A stretch of 64,000 nt of DNA from Acinetobacter qingfengensis (lineage in GTDB: Bacteria; Pseudomonadota; Gammaproteobacteria; Pseudomonadales; Moraxellaceae), in contig NZ_VXKN01000001.1 in the NCBI RefSeq assembly GCF_008693185.1, positions 434,001 to 498,000 on the forward strand. Direction: 5' to 3'. Below are positions 1-6,992 of this stretch, piece after piece. Under the pieces are notes generated by a model that was not told the DNA's origin, did not search any database, and saw only the letters and a list, made by a program, of their open reading frames with translations. Position numbers and translations under genes: made by a program. Positions within the stretch are counted from its first letter, which is position 1. Each line of letters opens with the position of its first letter.

Positions 1-1028
1 CAATCCCTAAGGAATTTGGTGGTGCAGACGTCAAATATCGAACACTGGCTGAAGTTGTGAATATTATTTCTAGTGTAGACTCTTCATTGGGACAGATTGC
101 ACAAAATCATTGGGCTTTCCTTGAACATCTACGTTTGGATGCTAGTCTGGAACAACAGCAATTCTTCTTTGCACAAGTGTTGCAAGGTGCACGATTTGGG
201 AATGCCTTTTCAGAAAAAAATAGCAAGAATGTTGCTGCACTGGAAACAAAAATACAAAAAGTAGATCAGGATCATTACGAAATTAATGGTCAAAAATTTT
301 TTGCAACTGGTGCATTATTGGCACATTGGATCCCTGTGATCGCAGTAGATGACGAGAATAATCCTTATGCAGCTTTGGTTCCGCAACACAGTCCTGGATT
401 AGAAATTATCAATGACTGGTCTGGTTTTGGCCAACGGACTACGGCAAGCGGAAGTGTAAACCTAAAACAGGTAAAGGTTGATGCCAAATATGTTGTTCCA
501 GTTTACAAAGCCTTTGAGCGCCCAACAGCCGCAGGAGCAATCTCACAATATATTCAGGCAGCAGTAGATGCAGGTATTGCACGTGGTGCCATTGAACAAA
601 CCATTCAATATGTACGTCAATATACCCGTCCATGGATTGATTCTGGTTTGGAAAAAGCAAGTGATGATCCATATACCATTGCCAATATTGGGGAATTGAA
701 AATTAGACTACATGCGGCTGAAGCTATTCTGGCACTGGCCGGAGATGCCATAGATCTGGCAAAACAGCAACCAACAGAACACAATGTTTCGCTGGCCACC
801 TTAAAAACAGCCGAAGCAAAAGTATTAACCACAGAAATAGCGATTCTCGCGACCAATAAATTATTTGAATTGGCAGGCACCAGATCCACATTATCCGAAT
901 TAAATCTGGATCGTCATTGGCGTAATGCTCGTACGCATACATTACATGATCCTGTACGCTGGAAATACAATATTATTGGAAATTATTACCTTAATGAGAT
1001 AGAACCGCCACGACATTCATGGAGTTAA
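1..1028 (+). CDS. SfnB/DszC-like flavin-dependent oxidoreductase (5' truncated by window edge)
   Basis: The reading frame is open to the left edge and starts upstream of the window; its first visible residues read IPKEFGGADV, typical of the N-terminal region of acyl-CoA dehydrogenase-fold proteins. The motif DWSGFGQRTTASG matches the SfnB/DszC branch, flavin-dependent enzymes linked to use of organic sulfur compounds when sulfate is scarce. The C-terminal part has the family-like helix LDRHWRNARTHTLHDP. The next gene is a clear paralogue in the same direction, and the two coding regions are only about 40 bp apart, so they are probably co-transcribed. An internal GTG at 57 is in frame but is not the natural start. 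The exact substrate cannot be read from sequence; a plain acyl-CoA dehydrogenase role is less likely because of the FGQRTT motif. Confidence 0.8.
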   Translation, partial: IPKEFGGADVKYRTLAEVVNIISSVDSSLGQIAQNHWAFLEHLRLDASLEQQQFFFAQVLQGARFGNAFSEKNSKNVAALETKIQKVDQDHYEINGQKFFATGALLAHWIPVIAVDDENNPYAALVPQHSPGLEIINDWSGFGQRTTASGSVNLKQVKVDAKYVVPVYKAFERPTAAGAISQYIQAAVDAGIARGAIEQTIQYVRQYTRPWIDSGLEKASDDPYTIANIGELKIRLHAAEAILALAGDAIDLAKQQPTEHNVSLATLKTAEAKVLTTEIAILATNKLFELAGTRSTLSELNLDRHWRNARTHTLHDPVRWKYNIIGNYYLNEIEPPRHSWS

Positions 1029-1069
1029 TTTTCATTTTTGAATATTTAAAGCATGAGAGGATAAAAATT

Positions 1070-2320
1070 ATGAGTGATCTAAACATTGCAACATCAGAAT
1101 TGTCTTTAGGCGCAGATTATGAACAGGTGGCCAAACAATTTCGTCCAGTATTTGAAAAAATTGCTGCAACAGCATTACAACGTGAGCAGCAGCGACAATT
1201 GCCTTATGAACCCATTCAATGGTTAAAAGATGCTGGTTTTGGTGCAGTGCGTATTCCTGTGCAATATGGTGGACAAGGTGTTTCATTGCCACAATTATTC
1301 CAATTACTGACAGAATTGGCAAAGGCAGATTCCAATCTAACTCAGGCATTGCGTGGACATTTTGCATTTGTGGAAGATCGTATCGTTGCTCACAAAACCG
1401 TAGCACAACAAAAGTGGTTTGAACGTTTTGTGCAGGGTGATTTGGTTGGAAATGGTTGGACTGAGGTTGGTAAAGTTAAAATTGGTGACGTAGTTACACG
1501 AGTAACCAAGAATTCACAAGGTCACTTGGTGGTTAATGGTGAAAAATATTACTCAACAGGCTCAATTTTTGCAGACTGGATTGATCTGTTTGCTTTTGAT
1601 GAAACCACACAACAAAATGTTATTGCTGCAATTTCTACCCATGAAACAGGTGTTCAAATTAAAGATGACTGGGATGGTTTTGGACAACGTACGACTGGGA
1701 GTGGCACTTTAACAATTGAAAATGTGCCTGTGTTCGCAGAACATGTTTTACCTTTTGATCAACGATTTAAATATCAGACCGCTTTTTATCAAGTCTTTCA
1801 TCTTGCTACACTTACAGGTATAGCCCAATCAGCAGTAGAGACTTTTACGCAGGAAGTCCAGAATCGTCAGCGTATTTTCAGTCATGGCAATGGCGATTTG
1901 GTACGTCATGATCCACAAATATTACAATTAATTGGTAAAGCATCTGCGCAAACTTATGCCAGTGAAGCCATTACACAACGTACAGCACAGGCGTTACAAA
2001 CTGCTTATTTAAGTCATTTTGGTTCCTCTGAACTTAAAGATATTCAGGCAAATAATGCGGCTGAGCTGGAATCAGCTCAGGGGCAGGTCATTATTTCTGA
2101 ACTGGTACTAGACTTAACCAGTCGTTTATTTAATACATTAGGTGCTTCTGCTGCAAGCTCAAGTAAATCCCTTGATCGTTTCTGGCGAAATGCTCGAGTT
2201 GTTTCTTCACATAATCCAATCATTTATAAAGAAAAAGCAATTGGAGATTGGGAAGTGAATCAGCAAGCTTTACCATTTGTCTGGCAAATTGGCGCAAGTC
2301 CAAGTATTAAAACTGCTTAA
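1070..2320 (+). CDS. SfnB/DszC-like flavin-dependent oxidoreductase, second copy
   Basis: 416-residue acyl-CoA-dehydrogenase-fold protein, full length for the SfnB family. It carries IPVQYGGQGV near the N-terminus, DWDGFGQRTTGSG in the middle and LDRFWRNARVVSSHNP near the C-terminus, each aligning with the upstream neighbour. The start is set at the ATG preceded by AGAGG (1056-1060); an in-frame ATG at 1019 would overlap the end of the previous gene and adds a tail with no family resemblance. SfnB proteins are thought to be flavin-dependent monooxygenases or dehydrogenases acting on organosulfur compounds; the substrate here is unknown. A strong hairpin follows the stop codon, so the pair probably forms the end of a transcript. 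Confidence 0.8.
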   Translation: MSDLNIATSELSLGADYEQVAKQFRPVFEKIAATALQREQQRQLPYEPIQWLKDAGFGAVRIPVQYGGQGVSLPQLFQLLTELAKADSNLTQALRGHFAFVEDRIVAHKTVAQQKWFERFVQGDLVGNGWTEVGKVKIGDVVTRVTKNSQGHLVVNGEKYYSTGSIFADWIDLFAFDETTQQNVIAAISTHETGVQIKDDWDGFGQRTTGSGTLTIENVPVFAEHVLPFDQRFKYQTAFYQVFHLATLTGIAQSAVETFTQEVQNRQRIFSHGNGDLVRHDPQILQLIGKASAQTYASEAITQRTAQALQTAYLSHFGSSELKDIQANNAAELESAQGQVIISELVLDLTSRLFNTLGASAASSSKSLDRFWRNARVVSSHNPIIYKEKAIGDWEVNQQALPFVWQIGASPSIKTA

Positions 2321-2330
2321 ATACACCTAA

Positions 2331-2399
2331 AAAATCACTTATTTGAATGTTCGGATATTTTTAAATTGATGGATCAGAACATTGAATAAGTGATTTTTT
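2331..2399 (+). terminator. rho-independent terminator after the SfnB-like pair
   Basis: Long inverted repeat: AAAATCACTTATTTGAATGTTC (first 20 bases quoted as AAAATCACTTATTTGAATGT) at 2331-2352 pairs with 2377-2396, followed by a run of T residues. It lies just after the stop codon at 2320. Confidence 0.8.
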
Positions 2400-2524
2400 G
2401 TTTTTTAACTGTCCTATAATTTACGGCAAGCAGACATTATAAAAACATCTTGAAATTTAACAGATCTTTTTCGGTAGTCTGGCAGGTGTTACACTAGTGA
2501 AATTGATTACAGGACCATGTTTGT

Positions 2525-4231
2525 ATGATTCATTATCAGCTTGAATTTGATGACTATACGCAACATTTGATTAACGTCACCATTCGATTTTTAGCCAATC
2601 CCCAACAACAACTCTGGTTACCTACATGGATTCCGGGAAGTTACCTGATCCGTGAATTTTCTAAACATATCGAAAATGTCAAAGCCTATAATGAAGCCGG
2701 ATTATCGCTAACTATCCATAAAACTCATAAGAATCGCTGGGAATTAACCAATACTGAACATGAACTGATTACTGTAGAATATCAGGTTTATGCTTATGAT
2801 TTATCGGTGCGAGGCAGTTATGTTGATCAAACCCGAATTTATATCAATCCAACTACTGTTTGTTTAGGGTTAACAGATCAGGAAGATGCTGCACATGAAG
2901 TGGAAATCTTTTTGCCGACAGCTTTGAAGCATTTTAGTTTGGCTGGTGCCTTGAGCAGCAAATCATTAGTTAAGGGTCGTTATACCTTAAAAGCTAAAAA
3001 TTATGCACATTTAATAGACAGTCCGTTCGAATTGGCGCAGCAACAGCAATTTAGCTTTGATGCACAAGGCATTCATCATGATTTTGTCATTTCTGGTCAA
3101 CATCATGCAAATCTGGATCGCATAAAACAGGACTTGCAAAAAATTTGTGCTACAGAAATTGCTATGTTTGGTTCAGCACCTTTTGAAAAATATACTTTTT
3201 TGACCATGGCAACCGGTAGTTTATATGGTGGATTAGAACATTGTGAAAGTACCAGTTTAATTTGTCCACGTGATGATTTGCCAACAGCAAAAGAAACTGA
3301 TCAACCAAGTAAAAATTATCAACGATATCTTGGATTATGTAGTCATGAATATTTTCATGCCTGGTTGGTCAAATTTATTCGTCCGGAAAATTATGTTCAT
3401 CCTAACTTGAATCAGGAAGGCTACACTTCATTATTGTGGATTTTTGAAGGATTTACGTCCTATTATGATGACCTGATTTTGGCTCGAAGTCAGGTGATTT
3501 CGCAAGAAGATTATTTAAAATTACTGACAGAACAAATTAATCGTTATTTGCAGAATCCGGGACGCCAAATTCAATCGGTAAGTGAGTCCAGTTTTGATAC
3601 ATGGATAAAATTTTATCGTCAGGATGAAAATAGTAATAATGCTGGAACAAGCTATTATAATAAAGGTGCATTGGTTGCTTTATGTTTGGATTTAGGATTA
3701 CGTAGTCATGGTTCAGGTTTAGATCATGTATTAAAAACTTTATATGCCAATACCCAAAAAGGTATTCAGGTTAACGAGCGTAGTATTTTTGAAATTTGTA
3801 AATCCTTAACTGGTCAGGATTGGGCAGATCGCTTATCATTTTTGATTAATAGTACTGAAGAATTACCACTGGATGAAGTATTGGCAGAGTTTGGTATTGA
3901 TTATCAAGTTCAGACAGAGCAAACACTGGCTTTTGGTGCCAAGATTCAGGAAAAACCGGAAGGATTACTATTACAACAGGTATCAAGAACAAGTCATGCA
4001 GCACAGGCTGGTTTATCTGCACATGATATTGTCGTGGCAATTGATGGTATTAAAGCAACTGAGGCCGTATGGAAAAGCAAAGCCAAGACACAGCGTAATA
4101 TGACTTGTCATGCTTTTAGACGTGACGAATTCATGCAATTTGAATTAATGGCAGAAGAATATGTTTTGCAGACTGTTAAATTACAGGTTAAAGATCAACG
4201 GAAAGTTTCTCAATGGATTTTTAACCAATAA
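2525..4231 (+). CDS. M61 family metallopeptidase (glycyl-aminopeptidase-like) with PDZ domain
   Basis: 568-residue protein of peptidase family M61. The zinc motif HEYFH lies at 274-278 and the third-ligand glutamate is probably E308 in FEGFTSYYDD. The N-terminal ~180 residues match the beta-rich domain of the family (WLPTWIPGSYLIREFSKH), and a C-terminal PDZ-like region (about 470-545) contains AGLSAHDIVVAIDG. No signal peptide is evident, so it is probably cytoplasmic. The start codon follows AGGA at 2511-2514; an upstream ATG at 2517 runs straight into a stop. Family members are aminopeptidases preferring glycine or alanine; the substrate here is inferred only. Eight bases separate it from the next gene, suggesting an operon. 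Confidence 0.85.
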   Translation: MIHYQLEFDDYTQHLINVTIRFLANPQQQLWLPTWIPGSYLIREFSKHIENVKAYNEAGLSLTIHKTHKNRWELTNTEHELITVEYQVYAYDLSVRGSYVDQTRIYINPTTVCLGLTDQEDAAHEVEIFLPTALKHFSLAGALSSKSLVKGRYTLKAKNYAHLIDSPFELAQQQQFSFDAQGIHHDFVISGQHHANLDRIKQDLQKICATEIAMFGSAPFEKYTFLTMATGSLYGGLEHCESTSLICPRDDLPTAKETDQPSKNYQRYLGLCSHEYFHAWLVKFIRPENYVHPNLNQEGYTSLLWIFEGFTSYYDDLILARSQVISQEDYLKLLTEQINRYLQNPGRQIQSVSESSFDTWIKFYRQDENSNNAGTSYYNKGALVALCLDLGLRSHGSGLDHVLKTLYANTQKGIQVNERSIFEICKSLTGQDWADRLSFLINSTEELPLDEVLAEFGIDYQVQTEQTLAFGAKIQEKPEGLLLQQVSRTSHAAQAGLSAHDIVVAIDGIKATEAVWKSKAKTQRNMTCHAFRRDEFMQFELMAEEYVLQTVKLQVKDQRKVSQWIFNQ

Positions 4232-4239
4232 AGATATGC

Positions 4240-4731
4240 ATGAGCTTTATTAATCCTGAGTTAGTAAAGTCCAGTATACACGTATATCAGCTCAGACAGA
4301 TTTGCGATGAAATCTGTCGGGGCAAACGCTGGCATACACTCGAAGTTGAAAATGAAATTGACAAGATTCGTTTGATTGTTGCGTTGATCGATGTGATGTA
4401 TCATCAGGGCAAGCTTACACAAGCTTTAATCCTGTCACAACGTACGAATGTTTTACTACAGATGCAATCGAGTTTTGCATTACATACCATATTATCTGCA
4501 CAAATGTTGTTAGCGCAATATGAGGCCACAATTGTACAATTATGTGAATATCAGCAATTTTTTCAAAAATATGGTTATCAGGACTTACAACCGATTTTAC
4601 AGCGTTTTGAAATCGTTGTATTGGATCGTATACAACATCCTGTTCAGGATATTTTTGTACGAAAACTTGAACAATTTTATACAGGCGCCGTACTTCAGGT
4701 TAGTTTGCAACAGAAAAATTTATATTTATGA
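4240..4731 (+). CDS. conserved hypothetical protein, helical
   Basis: 163-residue protein that I do not recognise. It has no signal peptide, no clear membrane helix and no catalytic motif. It appears almost wholly alpha-helical, with repeated amphipathic stretches reminiscent of TPR-like helical repeats (LIVALIDVMYHQ, LTQALILSQRT, LLAQYEATIVQL). It follows the M61 peptidase by 8 bp and its stop overlaps the start of the next gene (ATGA, 4728-4731), so the three are probably one transcription unit with translational coupling. The tight link to a glycosylase-like protein is the only functional hint. Confidence 0.7.
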   Translation: MSFINPELVKSSIHVYQLRQICDEICRGKRWHTLEVENEIDKIRLIVALIDVMYHQGKLTQALILSQRTNVLLQMQSSFALHTILSAQMLLAQYEATIVQLCEYQQFFQKYGYQDLQPILQRFEIVVLDRIQHPVQDIFVRKLEQFYTGAVLQVSLQQKNLYL

Positions 4732-5312
4732 TTGAAATTGAACATCATCCACTTCAGCCGTTTTTACCTGAGCATGCCAAAGTTCTCTTGCTAGGCAGTT
4801 TCCCGCCACCTCGTTTACGCTGGAAAATGGATTTCTATTATCCAAATTTTCAAAATGACATGTGGCGAATCATGGGGTTGATTTTTTTTCAGGACAAAAA
4901 TTATTTTATTGATTTGCAAAATAGAACATTTAAAACGATTGTAATTCAGCAATTTTTACAGACAAAGGGGATTGCAATTTATGATAGTGCTATTGCTGTA
5001 AAACGCCTTAAGGGAAATGCAGCAGATTCACATTTAGAAATTGTAGAATATGCAGATTTACAAAAGATTTTAGCTCAGCTCAAACAGTGTCATCATATAA
5101 TTACCACAGGCGAAAAAGCTGCGCAGACCATGATGCTTGCACTAGGGGAGAGTTTACAAGCACCGACAATTGGACAATCACAGCATATTCATCTGGGAGA
5201 AAGAACTATTTACTTACATCGTTTGCCATCATCATCTAGAGCTTATCCGATGAAATTAGAGCAGAAAGCACAACATTATGCTGCATTATTTGATCAGATT
5301 GGACTGATTTAA
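4728..5312 (+). CDS. uracil-DNA glycosylase superfamily protein
   Basis: 194-residue protein with the two hallmark regions of the UDG superfamily: motif 1-like GSFPPPR at 23-29 followed by YYPNFQNDMW at 37-46, and motif 2-like LPSSSRAYP at 166-174. The arrangement recalls the mismatch or hypoxanthine glycosylase branches rather than classical Ung, which is encoded separately at about 31 kb. It would remove damaged or deaminated bases from DNA; the exact lesion is not predictable. Motif 1 lacks the GQDPYHG form, so it is not a second Ung. The start overlaps the upstream stop by four bases. It ends one base from the convergent ArsR gene, with no terminator between. Confidence 0.75.
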   Translation: MIEIEHHPLQPFLPEHAKVLLLGSFPPPRLRWKMDFYYPNFQNDMWRIMGLIFFQDKNYFIDLQNRTFKTIVIQQFLQTKGIAIYDSAIAVKRLKGNAADSHLEIVEYADLQKILAQLKQCHHIITTGEKAAQTMMLALGESLQAPTIGQSQHIHLGERTIYLHRLPSSSRAYPMKLEQKAQHYAALFDQIGLI

Positions 5313-5313
5313 A

Positions 5314-5652
5314 CTAATCTTGATGATAAAGCTTAAAAACGGTTTCTAATAACTTCAATAAATTTTCATCAGTAATACGATAAAAAATCTGTTTACCATC
5401 CCTGCGAGTTTCTACCAACTTTGAATTACGTAATACGGTAAGTTGCTGTGATAACGTAGGCTGATGAATATCAGTTAATTTTTCAATGGTTTGCACATTA
5501 AATTCATTACCAATTAACATACACAGAATTTTCATTCTATCTGGATTTGATAGGACTTTAAGTCGATCAGTAACCAAATTAATTTGATCAATCGTGATAG
5601 ATGATTCTGAAACAGCCTGAAGATTTTCCAATGGGAAACGCTCCTTAATCAT
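5314..5652 (-). CDS. ArsR/SmtB family repressor, BigR/SqrR-like
   Basis: 112-residue winged-helix regulator. The recognition region IHQPTLSQQLTVLR and the following ETRRDGKQIFYRI are very close to BigR, SqrR and YgaV, which sense sulfane sulfur or persulfides through a pair of cysteines. The first sensing cysteine is present (C44 in ILCMLIGNE), but the second, expected near the C-terminus, is absent: the region reads VFKLYHQD, with His where Cys is expected. No sulfide quinone reductase or persulfide dioxygenase gene is adjacent. The target genes are unknown; an AT-rich dyad-like stretch just upstream (5655-5690) could be an autoregulatory site. Family assignment is firm, the inducer is not. 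Confidence 0.8.
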   Translation of the reverse strand: MIKERFPLENLQAVSESSITIDQINLVTDRLKVLSNPDRMKILCMLIGNEFNVQTIEKLTDIHQPTLSQQLTVLRNSKLVETRRDGKQIFYRITDENLLKLLETVFKLYHQD

Positions 5653-6299
5653 GGGGTATATAATATATAAAAAAATATAATAAATTACAAGAAAACACCG
5701 GAATAATCCCGATTCAGCTTATCCTCATAAAAATTGCAATATGAGTTTAAACTTGTATTGTGCTAGCTAGACATAGTGATATTGTATGGTTAAAAATCAC
5801 TTTATGTAATGCTGGCCTAATGACTTTAATGGACACTCAAGGTTGAATTAAAGCGGCATTCTTGGCAAAAAATATTATATTTTTAATTTTATCTTATAAA
5901 TAGCATTTTTCTGTATTTTTCAGTAACAAAAGAGATTGTGGGACTAAAATTTCATCATTTGATTGAAATTGTTAATAAATCGTATTTCTGTATATTTTTA
6001 AAAAAAAAGAAATGATCAATTTCTAGCTTGTAATTTAGAATAAAAATGTTGTGCTAATTGGCAAAAATGTACAACAAATTAGTTTAAATCACAAAGGTTA
6101 GAAAAAATAATAGGTATGTTGTGAAATTTATTTTTTACATATAAAAACGACATCTTCTTGTTAAAAATTTGCTATAGCCTGATATCAAATAATATTTAAA
6201 AAATATTTTAATGATTAAAAAATAGGTGATACATCATAATATTACAATTTAGCATATTATGTTTATTGTCGAGTATCTATCAACAATATACTGATTGAA
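5653..6299. other. long AT-rich intergenic region, no gene found
   Basis: About 650 bp of very AT-rich DNA between the divergent ArsR gene and the DUF2946 transcript. I find no convincing open reading frame, tRNA or terminator. It includes an A9 run at 6000-6008 and several short A/T tracts. It may hold promoters for both flanking genes, or decayed coding sequence, but nothing definite can be read. Confidence 0.5.
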
Positions 6300-6349
6300 T
6301 TGGTTCTAACAATTAGAATACTATGATTAAACAGTGAGAATTATGAATA
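6300..6349 (+). promoter_or_regulatory. candidate promoter with weak Fur-like box upstream of DUF2946/receptor
   Basis: A possible sigma-70 promoter reads TTGGTT (6300-6305), 16 bp, TATGAT (6322-6327). Just downstream, TGAGAATTATGAATA (6335-6349) matches a 7-1-7 Fur box at about 10 of 14 positions. Transcription from here would give a leader of about 200 nt before the DUF2946 ORF. Pattern match only. Confidence 0.3.
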
Positions 6350-6537
6350 TAGCTTTCCAAATTTTATTTTACTTCTGCACCATGGCTTGCCATTATTTCT
6401 GAGCAAAATTTTGAATATTGTTAAACAATAGTAACAACTAAAAAACTTTTGCGTTTTATACTGGTTTGGACAATGTTTATTTGCAATCATTTTAAAAGTT
6501 GACTATCTTGTGTCTGCTATTTTATTTGATATTGTTC

Positions 6538-6939
6538 ATGATTCGGTTTGGTATTTTATTGGGGATTCTTGCAGTTCTATTACAGAATATGGTGTTCTGG
6601 CAAGCTTTATTACCTAAAAAAATGTACCAAAATCAAGTTTGTATCGAAATTATACATGCAATGGATCATTCAGTAGTACCATCATCACATCACCATTTAG
6701 CATTACAGCAATCTAGCCTTGAACATCATGTGAAAATCGACAGTACTATGGACTGTCACTTTTGCCAATTGTTTCATTCTAGTTTGGCAATATCTATTTC
6801 ATCTCCACAATTAATTGAAATTAGAACATTGATGAGGATCATTTACCTGACTATCTCATGGTATATCTTCTTTTATCTGCAACGTCTATTTCTTTGTCCT
6901 CAAGGACGTGGTCCACCTGTATCGCCTGTTTTTGTTTAA
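6538..6939 (+). CDS. DUF2946 family protein, possible copper-responsive leader ORF
   Basis: About 133 residues from the ATG at 6538; an in-frame TTG at 6499 would add 13 hydrophobic residues, and neither start has a strong ribosome site. It has an N-terminal membrane helix, a His-rich middle (SSHHHL, LEHHV), a Cys pair CHFC (codons 6754-6765) and the C-terminal motif GRGPP (6904-6918), the signature of DUF2946. In Bordetella a DUF2946 ORF upstream of a TonB-dependent receptor, called CruR, acts as a copper-responsive upstream ORF whose CXXC motif lets copper control the receptor. The same architecture appears here, 53 bp before the receptor gene. The regulatory role is inferred from that parallel. 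It could alternatively be a membrane copper-binding protein in its own right. Confidence 0.7.
   Translation: MIRFGILLGILAVLLQNMVFWQALLPKKMYQNQVCIEIIHAMDHSVVPSSHHHLALQQSSLEHHVKIDSTMDCHFCQLFHSSLAISISSPQLIEIRTLMRIIYLTISWYIFFYLQRLFLCPQGRGPPVSPVFV
6896..6914 (+). promoter_or_regulatory. overlapping alternative hairpins at the end of the DUF2946 ORF
   Basis: The sequence GTCC-TCAA-GGAC-GTG-GTCC offers two exclusive 4-bp pairings: GGAC (6904-6907) can pair with GTCC upstream (6896-6899) or downstream (6911-6914). It sits exactly over the Gly-Arg-Gly-Pro codons. A second hairpin, GTTGC-TTTT-GCAAC (6949-6962), lies between the ORF and the receptor. Short stems, so structure is uncertain. Confidence 0.35.
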
Positions 6940-6992
6940 AAATTGTTGGTTGCTTTTGCAACTTAAATCTTAATCAATGACAGAGTACGAAT

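Noticed and set aside
1019-1069. Upstream ATG extending the second SfnB-like protein.
   Set aside because: Adds 17 non-conserved residues and lacks a ribosome site; the ATG at 1070 has AGAGG in place.
6000-6008. A9 run as a possible phase-variable tract.
   Set aside because: It is intergenic, in AT-rich DNA where such runs are expected, and no promoter spacing depends on it visibly.
6343-6402. 19-residue ORF MNIAFQILFYFCTMACHYF with two Cys, upstream of the DUF2946 gene.
   Set aside because: It begins almost at the predicted transcription start, has no clear ribosome site and overlaps the Fur-like box. The Cys content is tempting for metal sensing, but nothing supports translation.
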